From: Rhodocyclaceae bacterium
GTDB taxonomy: Bacteria; Pseudomonadota; Gammaproteobacteria; Burkholderiales; Rhodocyclaceae
DNA length: 33,870 nt
Reading direction: 5' to 3'
Assembly: GCA_020445665.1 (NCBI GenBank)
Contig: JAGRGD010000032.1
Location: 1 to 33,870 of the forward strand
Made by a program: the position numbers and the translations under genes. The notes under the pieces were generated by a model that saw only the letters and a list, made by a program, of their open reading frames with translations, made no database searches and was not told the origin of the DNA. Within the stretch, counting starts at the first letter, position 1, and the number at the start of each line of letters is the position of its first letter. Shown here piece by piece: positions 8,037-16,337 of this stretch.

Positions 8037-8423
8037 TCATGAAGCAAGAGGGCTTGGCGGGCCATACTCATTTGTCCTTGGCTGGCTTGCACGCAACCAA
8101 AAGGTGAGAAGGGCGACGGCGCCAACAAATGGAATAACAATGACTAGCTGCAGCCAGCCAGATTTTCCGACATCGTGCAGGCGGCGCGTAGTGACGGATA
8201 CCAATGGGACCAATGTGGCTAGCGAGAATATGCCGCTGAAAATTCCACAGCCAACTGCAGGAAAATAGAGATTGAGCGATACGTCGAGGCCTAGGAGGGG
8301 TAGCTCGCAAATTAGGCAAAACAGAAAGAAGGTCCAGAATTCTCTCCTTCCGGCCCGACCGGAAAAGTCTCGCCACTTTTCGAATGGCGTGGCGACGGAT
8401 CGGGTGATCGCTGCTATTTGCAT
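8037..8423 (-). CDS. DUF805 family membrane protein (cassette-borne)
   Basis: This 128-residue inner-membrane protein has the two DUF805 hallmarks: GRAGRREFW (residues 22-30) before the first membrane segment and RRLHDVGKSGW (80-90) before the last. I count three to four hydrophobic segments (about 29-47, 54-78, 91-110). The family has no settled biochemical function, though it is common in mobile cassettes. The ATG begins only 6 bp after the attC at 8430-8498, so translation probably relies on the cassette array transcript. Base composition is lower in GC than the flanking chromosome, in line with transfer. Confidence 0.88.
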   Translation of the reverse strand: MQIAAITRSVATPFEKWRDFSGRAGRREFWTFFLFCLICELPLLGLDVSLNLYFPAVGCGIFSGIFSLATLVPLVSVTTRRLHDVGKSGWLQLVIVIPFVGAVALLTFWLRASQPRTNEYGPPSPLAS

Positions 8424-8429
8424 CTTGCC

Positions 8430-8498
8430 CCCTAACGTTGGGATTCACCGGACAGGCGCGGCGGGCCGCGGAAGTTGCGGTGGAATGAATTGTTGGGC
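8430..8498 (-). other. attC recombination site
   Basis: This 69-bp site, read on the minus strand, has core GCCCAAC, spacer AATTCA, arm TTCCACCG, a GC-rich imperfect hairpin centre, arm CGGTGAA, spacer TCCCAAC and terminal GTTAGGG. The two arms pair with one unpaired C on the left side, the extrahelical base that integron integrases read to choose the strand. Its position between two short same-strand genes fits a cassette junction. The last base of GTTRRRY is G instead of a pyrimidine. Confidence 0.82.
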
Positions 8499-8505
8499 GA
8501 CTTGC

Positions 8506-8859
8506 TCACGACTGAACCATGCGGGCCAGTGCGAAAGCAATGCATGCAACGAGGGCAAACGAGAAATACACGAGAGCTACTGTCGCCGGAGGCGCTCCTT
8601 GCAGAATTTGACTCAAGACAGCTCCGATTGGCACCGTCAACAGGCAAGAGAGCTTGGTCTTATGCGTCGCTCGAAGGCACGCGAATCCGAGGGCGGTGAA
8701 CACGAGTGGTACCAGGAGTAGGTTGATATAGAGGTGAGTGTATGCCCCAAAAATGTTCATGCTCCTGGACAGTTGCCAACCTCCCTCGAAATAAGCGAGA
8801 AATAGTAGCCCTAGCAAGGACGTGACAATTAGATTGGATCGACGACTCCCAGCGGTCAT
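8506..8859 (-). CDS. Small membrane protein of unknown function (cassette-borne)
   Basis: This 117-residue protein has four hydrophobic segments (about residues 9-27, 42-62, 70-86, 90-112), short loops and a positively charged tail. No family was recognised. The ATG at 8859 is chosen because AAGGTGGGG lies upstream and because it yields a clean membrane protein; the frame is open further upstream, but that part reads as non-coding. It ends 7 bp before the attC at 8430-8498 and so is the first cassette of the island in transcription order. Its upstream end shows no attI or further attC. Confidence 0.7.
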   Translation of the reverse strand: MTAGSRRSNLIVTSLLGLLFLAYFEGGWQLSRSMNIFGAYTHLYINLLLVPLVFTALGFACLRATHKTKLSCLLTVPIGAVLSQILQGAPPATVALVYFSFALVACIAFALARMVQS

Positions 8860-9103
8860 ATCACGAAGCCCCACCTTGTTTAAACACCCTTTGGTGTCTA
8901 GCCATAAAGCATAGCGCGTGTCCCGAACGGCAGCTATCCGGCTCATTCTTCGAACGGCCGAAAGTGGCCGGATTCCACCGTACGCGCTTTTCGGATTGCG
9001 TCGGACGCAGCGCGCACAGCGGTGCGAGAATGGCAATGGCCGACGCGCCACGTGGTGGTGGCCGGCCACCCAGCCTCGCAGCGCTTCCGGAGCACAATCC
9101 ACG
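8860..9103. other. Divergent spacer between the cassette island and the DJ-1 gene
   Basis: No gene is supported here. It holds a small hairpin (ACACC-CTTT-GGTGT near 8882-8895), the 8-bp palindrome GTTTAAAC, and a 14-bp palindrome GGTGGCCGGCCACC at 9057-9070. GC rises from left to right, which marks the island edge near 8950. I saw no attI-like or integrase sequence. Confidence 0.45.
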
Positions 9104-9706
9104 ATGCACATCGCCATCCTGACCTTCCAGGGCTTCAACGAACTGGATTCCCTGATCGCTCTCGGCGTGCTGAACCGCATCAGGCGGCCCGACTGGCGGG
9201 TGACGCTGTGTTGTCCCGAGCCCGAGGTGACGTCCATGAACGGGGTCACCGTCCACGCTCAGGCGTCACTGGATGAGGCCGGTAGCGCCGATGCGGTGAT
9301 CGTCGGCAGCGGCATCCGGACCCGAGAGGTGGTCGCGGATCCGGACCTGATGCGCCGGATGCCGCTGGACCCGTCACGGCAGCTCGTTGCCGCGCAGTGT
9401 TCAGGGACGCTGGTACTGGCCAAGCTTGGCCTGCTGGGTTCGGTGCCGGCCTGCACGGACCTGACGACCAGGCCGTGCGTGCAGGAGGCAGGCGTCGAGG
9501 TACTCGACCAGCCCTTCTTCGCGCAGGGCAACGTGGCGACGGCGGGTGGCTGCCTGGCGTCGTCCTACCTGGCGGCCTGGGTGCTCGCGCGGACCGAGGG
9601 CACGGACGCCGCAGCGTCTGCGCTGCACTACGTGGCGCCGGTGGGCGAAAAGGAGGCCTTCGTGGCTAATGCCCTCGCGCGCATCACACCCTACCTGCCG
9701 CAATGA
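9104..9706 (+). CDS. DJ-1/PfpI family protein (class I glutamine amidotransferase-like)
   Basis: This 200-residue protein begins MHIAILTFQGFNELD, the first strand and turn of the DJ-1/PfpI fold, and has the nucleophile elbow Cys99 in AAQCSGTLVLAKLGLL. Family members act as glyoxalase III/deglycases, isonitrile hydratases or transcriptional-regulator domains; with no AraC-type DNA-binding tail here an enzymatic or stress role is more likely. Cytoplasmic, no signal. The ATG at 9104 is chosen from where homology-like sequence starts; CGGAG lies 12 bp before it, a weak site. It is followed after 61 bp by a VOC-family protein and then by a helix-hairpin-helix protein, probably one transcript. Confidence 0.88.
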   Translation: MHIAILTFQGFNELDSLIALGVLNRIRRPDWRVTLCCPEPEVTSMNGVTVHAQASLDEAGSADAVIVGSGIRTREVVADPDLMRRMPLDPSRQLVAAQCSGTLVLAKLGLLGSVPACTDLTTRPCVQEAGVEVLDQPFFAQGNVATAGGCLASSYLAAWVLARTEGTDAAASALHYVAPVGEKEAFVANALARITPYLPQ

Positions 9707-9767
9707 CGAGCGCCTCTGCGCCGAAGCCAGGCGGCACGGGCAACCCGAACCAGCGGCCTGGAACCCC

Positions 9768-10124
9768 ATGAAAGGACCTGCACGATACGGGGCGGTGGTG
9801 TACGCCAGAGATGTCCGTAGGCTGGCCGACTTCTACCGCCAGTTCTTCGGCATGACGGTGCTGCGGGAGACGCCGGACCTGATCAGTCTGGACAAGGACG
9901 GGTTCAACATCGTCATCCACGTCCCGCCGGTGGAGATGCCGGAAGCCGGTTTCAGTCCGGTCAAGCTGTTCCTGACGGTGGAGAGCCTGGCGCAGGCCCG
10001 CGAGGCCGTGACCCGCTACGGTGGCTCGGTCATGGACGGGGAGTGGTGCAATCCGGTCTTCCGCCTGTGCAATATCGTCGATCCGGAAGGGAATCCCATC
10101 CAGATCCGCGAGTTTTCGCGATAG
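9768..10124 (+). CDS. VOC (glyoxalase/dioxygenase superfamily) protein
   Basis: This 118-residue single-module protein shows the VOC pattern of paired beta-alpha-beta-beta-beta units: YGAVVYARDVRRLADFYRQFFGM at the start and NIVDPEGNPIQIREF at the end, with Glu115 in a metal-ligand position. The N-terminal ligand position, usually His or Gln, is a less typical Val/Tyr region, so metal binding is uncertain. Relatives include glyoxalase I, bleomycin-resistance and extradiol dioxygenase proteins; the sequence alone does not say which. It lies between DJ-1/PfpI and helix-hairpin-helix genes; a shared role in reactive-carbonyl defence is possible but inferred. Confidence 0.85.
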   Translation: MKGPARYGAVVYARDVRRLADFYRQFFGMTVLRETPDLISLDKDGFNIVIHVPPVEMPEAGFSPVKLFLTVESLAQAREAVTRYGGSVMDGEWCNPVFRLCNIVDPEGNPIQIREFSR

Positions 10125-10150
10125 CGCCCCATTCACGGCCGGGAACCCGC

Positions 10151-10390
10151 ATGCCATTTTCGCTGGATGAACGACGGGCGTTGCTCGCCGTCCGGGGCGT
10201 TGGCCCGACGGTAGTCGCTCGCCTCGAAGAGATGGGCATCGAATCGCTGGCCCTTCTGAGCCGCGCCAGTGCCCTGGACATCGTGTCCCGGGCCGCCGCG
10301 ATCGTCGGCAGCTCGTGCTGGAAGAACAGTCCTCAGGCGCGCGCGGCCATCGAATCCGCCATCGCCATGGCCAGGGCCCGCCAGGAATAG
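10151..10390 (+). CDS. Small helix-hairpin-helix protein
   Basis: This 79-residue protein carries one helix-hairpin-helix element (LLAVRGVGPTVVARLEEMGI, residues 11-30), a non-specific DNA-binding module, followed by two helices with a CWKNSPQAR turn. It resembles the C-terminal HhH pieces of DNA-repair proteins and the small stand-alone HhH proteins of proteobacteria. The ATG at 10151 is followed directly by the conserved core. It is the last gene of the 9104-10390 run and converges on the EEP-nuclease gene with a 21-bp gap. Confidence 0.75.
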   Translation: MPFSLDERRALLAVRGVGPTVVARLEEMGIESLALLSRASALDIVSRAAAIVGSSCWKNSPQARAAIESAIAMARARQE

Positions 10391-10411
10391 GCGGGTCGCG
10401 CCGATGGCGCG

Positions 10412-11368
10412 CTATCGAGCAAGCTCGACGAAGAGTCCGCGATGGTCCGATGCCATGGCCGGAGCGCGCGTCGCGCGCGCCTGCGACCAGGCCTTGCCCA
10501 CCAGCACGTGATCGATCGGCAGTACGCCGTGCCAGGTCGGCAGGCCGCGGCTGGCGAGGTGGAGATGCTCGACTCCGGCGAAGGCCGAGGACCAGGGGCT
10601 GGCGTTGAAGTCGCCGCCCACCACCAGGCTCGCTTCGGCCGACGCGCGGCTCTCGAGTTGCTGCACAGTGTTCGCCCGCTCCCGGTGGGTTTCGGCGCTC
10701 AGGGGCGGGAAGGGATGGACCACGACGACCGGCACCGGGCCACCGGGCATCTCGACGGTGGCACGCAGTGTCGGCAGGCCGCCCGGGCCGGGTTCAAGGC
10801 GCGCGTCGCGCAGCGGGTGGCGTGAAAGCAGGCCGATGCCGAAGGGGTCGTCCCGTGGTGCGAGGTGGCGGAATGGATAGTCGCCGGCCCGGGCCTCGAG
10901 CGCCTTGGCGAAAGCCGGGTTGATCTCCTGCAGCATCACCACGTCGGCCTGCTGCGTGCGGGCCCACACGAGCAACGCGTCCGGCTCGTCGGTACCCACA
11001 TGGACATTGGCGGTGACCAGTCGTAGTGTCTGGGCCGCGGGCGCGTCCGCGCCAGGGGCCAGGGGCGGCATCAGCCACCACAGGCCCCACAGACCCGGCG
11101 CCAGCGCGACCACGGCGGCGAGGCGGGCGAGGCCCCGCCAGGCGACGGCGGCGGCGAGCATCGCCAATGTGACGTAGGCGAACTGCCAATGGGTGGCGAG
11201 GTCGGTGAGCCAGGCGAGCGTGGGGCGTGGTTCGAGCGCGCGGCTCAGCCAGGGCGAGGCGATGCCGAGCAGGGCCAGGCCGTAGAGCAGGCGCAGGCGC
11301 TTGCGCAGCCAGTGGGAGAAGGGCCCGGGCTCGGGCCGGGCCCCGGCGCCGGCGGGGTCACGGCTCAT
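10412..11368 (-). CDS. Membrane-anchored endonuclease/exonuclease/phosphatase family protein
   Basis: This 318-residue protein has about three N-terminal membrane segments (roughly residues 25-43, 60-77, 80-102) and then an EEP domain. The catalytic set is complete: Asn121 in TANVHVG, Glu148 in LQEINP, His218, Asp253 and Asn255 in GGDFNASP, Asp286, and Asp308-His309 near the end. The family cleaves phosphodiester or phosphomonoester bonds with a divalent metal. The membrane layout would probably place the catalytic domain on the periplasmic side, as in YafD-like proteins. Its ATG overlaps the stop of the NlpC/P60 gene by 4 bp, so it is the last gene of the dtd operon. Confidence 0.87.
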   Translation of the reverse strand: MSRDPAGAGARPEPGPFSHWLRKRLRLLYGLALLGIASPWLSRALEPRPTLAWLTDLATHWQFAYVTLAMLAAAVAWRGLARLAAVVALAPGLWGLWWLMPPLAPGADAPAAQTLRLVTANVHVGTDEPDALLVWARTQQADVVMLQEINPAFAKALEARAGDYPFRHLAPRDDPFGIGLLSRHPLRDARLEPGPGGLPTLRATVEMPGGPVPVVVVHPFPPLSAETHRERANTVQQLESRASAEASLVVGGDFNASPWSSAFAGVEHLHLASRGLPTWHGVLPIDHVLVGKAWSQARATRAPAMASDHRGLFVELAR

Positions 11369-11904
11369 TCGTAGGCGACGAGGCTGCGGGCGGCGGTGTA
11401 GCGCTTGGCAAAGTAGCGGTTGTCCATGCGCTCGACGCGCACCTTGCCGCGGCTGCTCGGGGCGTGGATGAAGCGCTCGTCGCCCAGATAGATGCCCATG
11501 TGGGAGTAGGGCTTGCCGGTGGTGTTGAAGAACACCAGGTCGCCGGCCTGCAGCTCGTGGCGGCGGATCGGGCGGGTGATGCGGGCGATGCGGGCGGCGT
11601 TGTGGGGCAGCGTCTGGCCACTGACCACGCGCACCAGGTAGCTGACCATGCCGCTGCAGTCGAGGCCGGCGTCCGGGTTGCTGCCGCCGAAGCGGTAGCC
11701 GGTGCCGAGCAGGTTGTAGGAGGCGATCACCAGCTCCTCCCGATGGCTCGGGTCGGCCAGCGAGAAATACGCGCGGCCATCGCGGATGTCGGGCTGGCGC
11801 GGGATCGTCCGCTGGGGGCGCTCCGGTTCGCTCTCCGGCGCCGGCGGGGCGCTGCCGCAGGCGCTCAGCAGGGTGGCGGCGAAGACAAGGGCGGCACGCT
11901 GCAT
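11365..11904 (-). CDS. NlpC/P60 family lipoprotein (peptidoglycan endopeptidase)
   Basis: This 179-residue protein starts with a lipoprotein signal peptide (LLSAC, lipidated Cys16), then a short Pro/Glu linker and an NlpC/P60 domain. The catalytic residues are Cys83 in LDCSGMVSY, His135 in YSHMGIYLG and His147 in FIHAPS. It should cleave the D-glutamyl/meso-diaminopimelate link in cell-wall stem peptides while anchored to a membrane facing the periplasm, like E. coli Spr/MepS. It lacks SH3 or LysM wall-binding modules. The start overlaps the dtd stop by one base, so the two are translationally coupled. Confidence 0.93.
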   Translation of the reverse strand: MQRAALVFAATLLSACGSAPPAPESEPERPQRTIPRQPDIRDGRAYFSLADPSHREELVIASYNLLGTGYRFGGSNPDAGLDCSGMVSYLVRVVSGQTLPHNAARIARITRPIRRHELQAGDLVFFNTTGKPYSHMGIYLGDERFIHAPSSRGKVRVERMDNRYFAKRYTAARSLVAYE

Positions 11905-12341
11905 CAGGCCTCCAGGCGGAAGGTGACCGGGCCGTGGTTGGTCAGGGAGATGAACATCTCGGCGCCGAAGCGGCCGCTCTCGACGGGGTCGTGAGCTGCG
12001 CGGGCGAGGCCCAGCAGGTGTTCGAAGAGGGCATTGGCCCGCGCTGGCTCGGCCGCGGTGGAGAAGCCCGGCCGGGTGCCCTTGCGGGTGTCCGCCGCGA
12101 GCGTGAACTGCGGCACCAGCAGCAGGCCGCCGGCCACATCGCGCAGCGAACGGTTCATGCGGTCGGCGTCGTCCTGGAAGACCCGGTACCCCAGCAGGCG
12201 TTCGATCATGCGTGTGGCGTTGGCTTCGGCGTCCTCTCGCTCGATGCCGATCAGCGCCAGCAGGCCGGGCCCGATGGCGCCGACGGTCTCGCCCTCGACG
12301 ACGACTCGGGCCTCGGTGACGCGCTGGATCAGCGCAATCAT
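11904..12341 (-). CDS. dtd: D-aminoacyl-tRNA deacylase
   Basis: This 145-residue cytoplasmic enzyme frees tRNA from D-amino acids and from glycine mischarged on tRNA-Ala. It has the two family signatures that form the active site across the dimer: the QFTL motif in LLLVPQFTLAADT and the NHGPVTF motif near the C-terminus. The usual SQFTL reads PQFTL here, as Ser is replaced by Pro. Full length, ATG start, no signal. It leads a three-gene operon with the NlpC/P60 lipoprotein and the EEP protein. Confidence 0.95.
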   Translation of the reverse strand: MIALIQRVTEARVVVEGETVGAIGPGLLALIGIEREDAEANATRMIERLLGYRVFQDDADRMNRSLRDVAGGLLLVPQFTLAADTRKGTRPGFSTAAEPARANALFEHLLGLARAAHDPVESGRFGAEMFISLTNHGPVTFRLEA

Positions 12342-12392
12342 GCCGGCAGGTTGGCGCGGTGGGTCATGGGGGGCAAGCCTAGCCGACGGGGC

Positions 12393-13097
12393 TCAGTCGA
12401 TCAATTCGACGCGGCCGCTGACCTGTACCGAAATGCTGGTCTGGCCCGCCTCGATGGGCGCGGGGGCCCCTTCGGCCCGCATCGCGGCGGCGCGAACCAT
12501 GGGCGGCGGCTGGTACCCGCCGCCGGTGTGGATCTGCACCTGGACGATGCGGTGCTTGTGGCCGAGCGTTTTGGTGGCGAGGCTGGCACGGGCCTCGAAG
12601 TGCTTGAGTGCGGCCACCAGGGCTTCGTCTTCGGCCTTGCGACGGGTTTCGGGCGAGGGCGCGAGATCGATGCTGGCCACGGCGAGGGTGGTCTGCAGCT
12701 TGCCGACCAGGGCGGAGAGCGCGGGGATGTCCTCGGATTCCAGGGCGAGGGTCGAGCGCAGGCGCCAGCCGTCGATGCCGTTCGAGCCGAACAGGGATTT
12801 GCTCTTGCCGTAGATGGGCCAGGTCTGGCTGCCGGCGCTGCGGGTGCGTACCTGCGGGTACGCCTTTGCGATTTCGATCGCCCTGTCGATGACCGTGTTG
12901 GCCTCCTGGGCCAGCTTGGCCGGGTCGTCCCCGCTCACCTCCACGTAGGCACTGGCGCTGGCGAGGTCGTTGGGCGCCTGCACGGTGGCGTCGGCCGTGA
13001 GCTCGAGGCTCGGCACCGACGGCGCATCGTCGCTACCGGCGAAGGCAGGGCTGGTCAGGCAAGCCGCCAGCAGGGCGGCACAGAGCAGGCGTGTCAT
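12393..13097 (-). CDS. SIMPL-domain (DUF541) exported protein
   Basis: This 234-residue protein has an N-terminal signal (positive start, hydrophobic run, AFA cleavage after residue 20). LAAC at residues 10-13 also fits a lipobox, so it may be a lipoprotein. The rest is a SIMPL/DUF541 domain, which forms oligomeric barrels in the periplasm; E. coli YggE of this family lowers oxidative stress, while the exact activity is unknown. I prefer the ATG at 13097 over that at 13109 because GGAGA lies 7 bp before it. It is divergent from the EamA permease gene, with 122 bp between the starts. Confidence 0.88.
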   Translation of the reverse strand: MTRLLCAALLAACLTSPAFAGSDDAPSVPSLELTADATVQAPNDLASASAYVEVSGDDPAKLAQEANTVIDRAIEIAKAYPQVRTRSAGSQTWPIYGKSKSLFGSNGIDGWRLRSTLALESEDIPALSALVGKLQTTLAVASIDLAPSPETRRKAEDEALVAALKHFEARASLATKTLGHKHRIVQVQIHTGGGYQPPPMVRAAAMRAEGAPAPIEAGQTSISVQVSGRVELID

Positions 13098-13219
13098 GGG
13101 TGTCTCCATCAGCGCGCGGACAGGGATGCAAACAGGTTATCGCGTTCCGGTGCGCGATGCGCATTGACCGCGTCCGGCCGGGGCGGGGAAGATACGCGGC
13201 TTCGTCCGGATCGCCACCC

Positions 13220-14101
13220 ATGACCGCCGATCGCCTGCGCGGCGCCCTCTATATCGCCATCTCGGCCAGCGCCTTCGGGGCGATGGCGATCTTCGCCCGC
13301 TTTGCGGCGGCCGAGGGCGTCGACGTGGGGGCGGTGCTGTTCCTGCGCTTCGCGCTGGCGGGGGCGGTGATGGCGGCCTTTCTGCTCGTCACCCGGCGGC
13401 GCTGGCCGCAGGGCCGGCCCCTGGGCCTGCTGTGCGGCATGGGCGGCATCGGCTACGCCAGCCAGTCCTTCTGCTTCTTCTCGGCGCTGGGTTACGCCTC
13501 GGCGGGGATGGTGGCGCTGCTGCTGTACCTGCACCCCTTCATTGTCACGCTGGCCGCGGCGGCCCTGTTCGGCCACCGGCTCGGCCCGGTGCGCATCGCC
13601 TGCGTGCTGCTGGCGGTCGGTGGCACCGCGCTGACCATCGGCGGTGACCTGCACAGCGAGCCGCTGGGACTGGCTCTGGGCGTGGCTTCGGCGCTGATCT
13701 ACTCGGCCTACATCCTGGTGGGCAGCCGCGTGCTGGAGTCGCAGGATGCGCTGGCCTCTGCAACGGTGGTGATGCTGAGCGCCGCCACCTCCCTCGGCGC
13801 GGCGGCCCTGCTGACCCAGCCGCGCTTTCCGGCCACGGCGGCCGGGTGGCTGTGGATCGGGCTGATCGCGCTGCTGTCGACGGTGGTGGCGATGATCCTG
13901 CTGTTCGCCGGCATGCGCCGCCTCGGGCCGGCCGACGCGGTCACGCTGTCCACCCTCGAGCCGGTGGTGACCTTCGCGCTGGCGGCGGCCTTCCTGGGAG
14001 AAGCGGTCAGCGCGCGCCAGCTGCTGGGCGGGGCGATCGTGATCGGCGCGGTGATCTGGCTCGCCCGCGCCGGCGGTCAGCCCGCGGCCGGGCGGGGGTG
14101 A
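13220..14101 (+). CDS. EamA/DMT family permease
   Basis: This 293-residue inner-membrane protein has ten hydrophobic segments in two repeated EamA halves (about residues 1-135 and 145-285), the plan of drug/metabolite transporters. These usually export amino acids or related metabolites; the substrate cannot be read from sequence. Conserved features include the glycine/alanine-rich first segment and the PVVTFALAAAFLGE motif in the second half. The start at 13220 leads straight into the first membrane segment. It converges on the gamma-carbonic anhydrase gene with a 7-bp gap. Confidence 0.92.
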   Translation: MTADRLRGALYIAISASAFGAMAIFARFAAAEGVDVGAVLFLRFALAGAVMAAFLLVTRRRWPQGRPLGLLCGMGGIGYASQSFCFFSALGYASAGMVALLLYLHPFIVTLAAAALFGHRLGPVRIACVLLAVGGTALTIGGDLHSEPLGLALGVASALIYSAYILVGSRVLESQDALASATVVMLSAATSLGAAALLTQPRFPATAAGWLWIGLIALLSTVVAMILLFAGMRRLGPADAVTLSTLEPVVTFALAAAFLGEAVSARQLLGGAIVIGAVIWLARAGGQPAAGRG

Positions 14102-14108
14102 GCCGGCC

Positions 14109-14636
14109 TCAGGTGTCGATGCGCTCCAGATCGCTCGCGTACTCGCGGGCGTGGGCGACGTAGCCGCTGGCGCTCTCCATCAGGCGCTGGAGGTCTTCGT
14201 CGGAGAGCTGGCGGATGATGCGGCCCGGCGAGCCGACCACCAGGGAGCGGTCGGGGATGACCTTGCCTTCGGGGATCAGCGCGTTGGCGCCGATGATGCA
14301 GTGCTTGCCGATCACGGCGCGGTTGAGCACCACGGCGTTGATTCCGATCAGCGAGCCGTCGCCGATCTTGCAGCCGTGGAGCATCACCATGTGGCCGATC
14401 GTGACGTTGTCGCCGATCTCGAGCGGCACGCCATCGTCGGTGTGCAGCACGCTGCCGTCCTGGATGTTGGTATTGGCGCCGATCGTGATGGGGTCGTTGT
14501 CGCCGCGTAGCACGGCGCTGAACCAGACATTGGCGTTGTCGCCGAGCGTGACCGAACCGATCACCGACGCATTGTCCGCAATCCAGCAGTTCTTGCCGAC
14601 CTCGGGCACGCGATCACCCAGCTTGTAGATCGCCAT
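14109..14636 (-). CDS. Gamma-class carbonic anhydrase family protein
   Basis: This 175-residue protein is a left-handed beta-helix of hexapeptide repeats, which would form a trimer. The three zinc ligands are in place: His65 (VLHTDD), His82 and His87 (GHMVMLHGC). Relatives include YrdA, PaaY and Cam; many show weak or no carbonic anhydrase activity, and PaaY hydrolyses CoA thioesters. The ATG at 14636 is preferred over a GTG 6 bp upstream because GAGGGAG then sits 5 bp away. It would be cytoplasmic. No neighbour points to a pathway. Confidence 0.92.
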   Translation of the reverse strand: MAIYKLGDRVPEVGKNCWIADNASVIGSVTLGDNANVWFSAVLRGDNDPITIGANTNIQDGSVLHTDDGVPLEIGDNVTIGHMVMLHGCKIGDGSLIGINAVVLNRAVIGKHCIIGANALIPEGKVIPDRSLVVGSPGRIIRQLSDEDLQRLMESASGYVAHAREYASDLERIDT

Positions 14637-14809
14637 GGCCACTCCCTCTCATTGGTTTTGACGGCCCGTCTTTGCGCGGGCCGGCCATGATAGCAGCGGC
14701 TTGCTGCAGTGCAAATAGCCATTCGACGGCAAGCGCATGATTCCAATGGTATTTCATGGGAAGGTCCGCACCGGCAAAGGGCCGGCTTGTCCCGCGCGCC
14801 GCCGCAGCC

Positions 14810-16189
14810 TCAGAAGACCTTGCCCGGGTTGAGGATGCCGCGGGGGTCGAGGGCACGCTTGAGGGTCTTCATCGTGGCGATCTCCTCCGCCGAGCGCGAG
14901 AACGCCAGGAAGGGCTTCTTGACCGTCCCGATGCCATGTTCTGCCGAGATCGAGCCCCGGTAGTCGCGCACCACTTCGTAAACCTCCTGCTCCACGGCCA
15001 GTTCGGTCTCGTGGGTCTGGTCCGGCAGGGCGAAGATGAAGTGCAGGTTGCTGTCCCCGATGTGGCCGAAGAACATCGCCGGCCGGCCTGGCCAGCGACG
15101 CGTGACCCGTTCGCGCAACACCGCGACGGCGGCGCCGATGTCACCGATGGGCATCGACACGTCGAAGGTCGCGCAGGGGGCGAAGGTACGCAGGATCTCG
15201 GCCACCTCGTCACGCAGCCGCCAGAAGGTTTCCGTCTCGCTCTCCGATCGCGACACGGCAGCGTCGAGCACAAGACCGGCCTCCATGGCTTCCTCGAGCA
15301 TCTGCTGGAAGCGGGCGCCGTCCACCTCCGGGTCGGCGGCGATCATGTCGGTGAGCACGTAGAGCGGGTAGCCGTCTGGCAGGGGGGGGCGCATGCTGCT
15401 GCTCTCGTGGGCGATCTCGTAGTAGTCGGGCCACATCAGCTCGAATGCGCCCACGGCCCCCATCAGCCGGCGCTGGGCGAAGCGCAGGAAACCCACTGCC
15501 GCGCGATAGTCCGGCAACGCGCAGATGGCGGTGCAGGCGGTTGCGGGCAGCGGGTGCAGGCGAAACACCGCGCGGGTGATGACACCCAGCGTGCCCTCGC
15601 TGCCGATGAACAGCTGCTTGAGGTCGTAGGCGGCGTTGTTCTTCTGCATCTTGTTCATCATCGACAGCACCGTGCCGTCGGCCAGCACGGCTTCTACGCC
15701 GAGCACGTGCTCACGGGCCATGCCGTAGCGGATCACCCGATTGCCGCCGGCGTTGGTGGCAAGGCCCCCGCCGACCGTGGCCGTTCCCCGGGCGCCCCAG
15801 TCGAGAGCGAACAGGTAGCCCTTCTCGCGGGCCGCTTCCTGCAGAAGCTGGATGGGCGTGCCGGCCCAGGCGGTGATCGTGGCGGCCGCCTCGTCCACCT
15901 CATCGATGCCGCGCAGGCGCTCAAGGCTCATGGCGATCTGGTTGTCGTCGGCGATCGCGGCACCGGCGATGCCGGTCATCCCGCCCTGGGCGACGACGCC
16001 CACACCCGCTGCGTTGCAGGCCGACAGGACACTCGAGACCTCGGCCGTCGAGCGCGGGCGCACCAGTGCCATCGGTCGTTTCGCGGGGGCGCTGCTCCAG
16101 TCGCGCAGATAGCGTTCCTCGATGTCGGCACCGTCGATGACTTCGTCGTCGCCGAGACAGGCCCGCAGCTGCTCGAGAATTTCGTCCAT
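14810..16189 (-). CDS. FAD-linked D-2-hydroxyacid dehydrogenase (GlcD/D-lactate dehydrogenase type)
   Basis: This 459-residue flavoprotein has an FAD-binding PCMH domain with the loop GGMTGIAGAA (69-78) and a C-terminal FAD-oxidase domain with GHIGDSNLHF and HGIGTVKKPF (from about His418), the metal and substrate site of the D-lactate, D-2-hydroxyglutarate and glycolate dehydrogenases. It would oxidise a D-2-hydroxyacid and pass electrons to a quinone or electron-transfer flavoprotein. The absence of glcE and glcF beside it favours a one-subunit D-lactate or D-2-hydroxyglutarate type. The start at 16189 is preceded by GGGAGGGG. It is divergent from rlmJ. Confidence 0.92.
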   Translation of the reverse strand: MDEILEQLRACLGDDEVIDGADIEERYLRDWSSAPAKRPMALVRPRSTAEVSSVLSACNAAGVGVVAQGGMTGIAGAAIADDNQIAMSLERLRGIDEVDEAAATITAWAGTPIQLLQEAAREKGYLFALDWGARGTATVGGGLATNAGGNRVIRYGMAREHVLGVEAVLADGTVLSMMNKMQKNNAAYDLKQLFIGSEGTLGVITRAVFRLHPLPATACTAICALPDYRAAVGFLRFAQRRLMGAVGAFELMWPDYYEIAHESSSMRPPLPDGYPLYVLTDMIAADPEVDGARFQQMLEEAMEAGLVLDAAVSRSESETETFWRLRDEVAEILRTFAPCATFDVSMPIGDIGAAVAVLRERVTRRWPGRPAMFFGHIGDSNLHFIFALPDQTHETELAVEQEVYEVVRDYRGSISAEHGIGTVKKPFLAFSRSAEEIATMKTLKRALDPRGILNPGKVF

Positions 16190-16337
16190 GACCCCTCCCG
16201 GGGGGTGATTTCGTGTCGATGCCGAATCATGCAGGAGGCGTCGCGCCGCCGCCAGTCCGGGCATGCCCGAATCCCGCGTCCGGACCCCGGCGGTGCTACC
16301 ATCGGCGCCCCAGTCGCCAGTCCCCGGGGGCACGCCC

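Larger units (their letters stand above)
7956..8859 (-). mobile_element. Integron cassette remnant without integrase (CALIN-like)
   Basis: Two short membrane-protein genes on the minus strand are each followed at once by an attC or attC-like site (8430-8498 and 7956-8030). Spacing is tight: the first gene stops 7 bp before its attC and the second starts 6 bp after it, the geometry of gene cassettes. GC content falls visibly against both flanks. No integron integrase or attI was found on either side within the window; upstream is a DJ-1 family gene. The island is therefore best read as a cluster of cassettes lacking an integrase, or a debris fragment of a chromosomal integron. Confidence 0.68.

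Noticed and set aside
9057-9070. Palindrome GGTGGCCGGCCACC as an operator of the DJ-1 gene
   Set aside because: A GC-only palindrome of this length is not unlikely in GC-rich DNA, and nothing else supports it.
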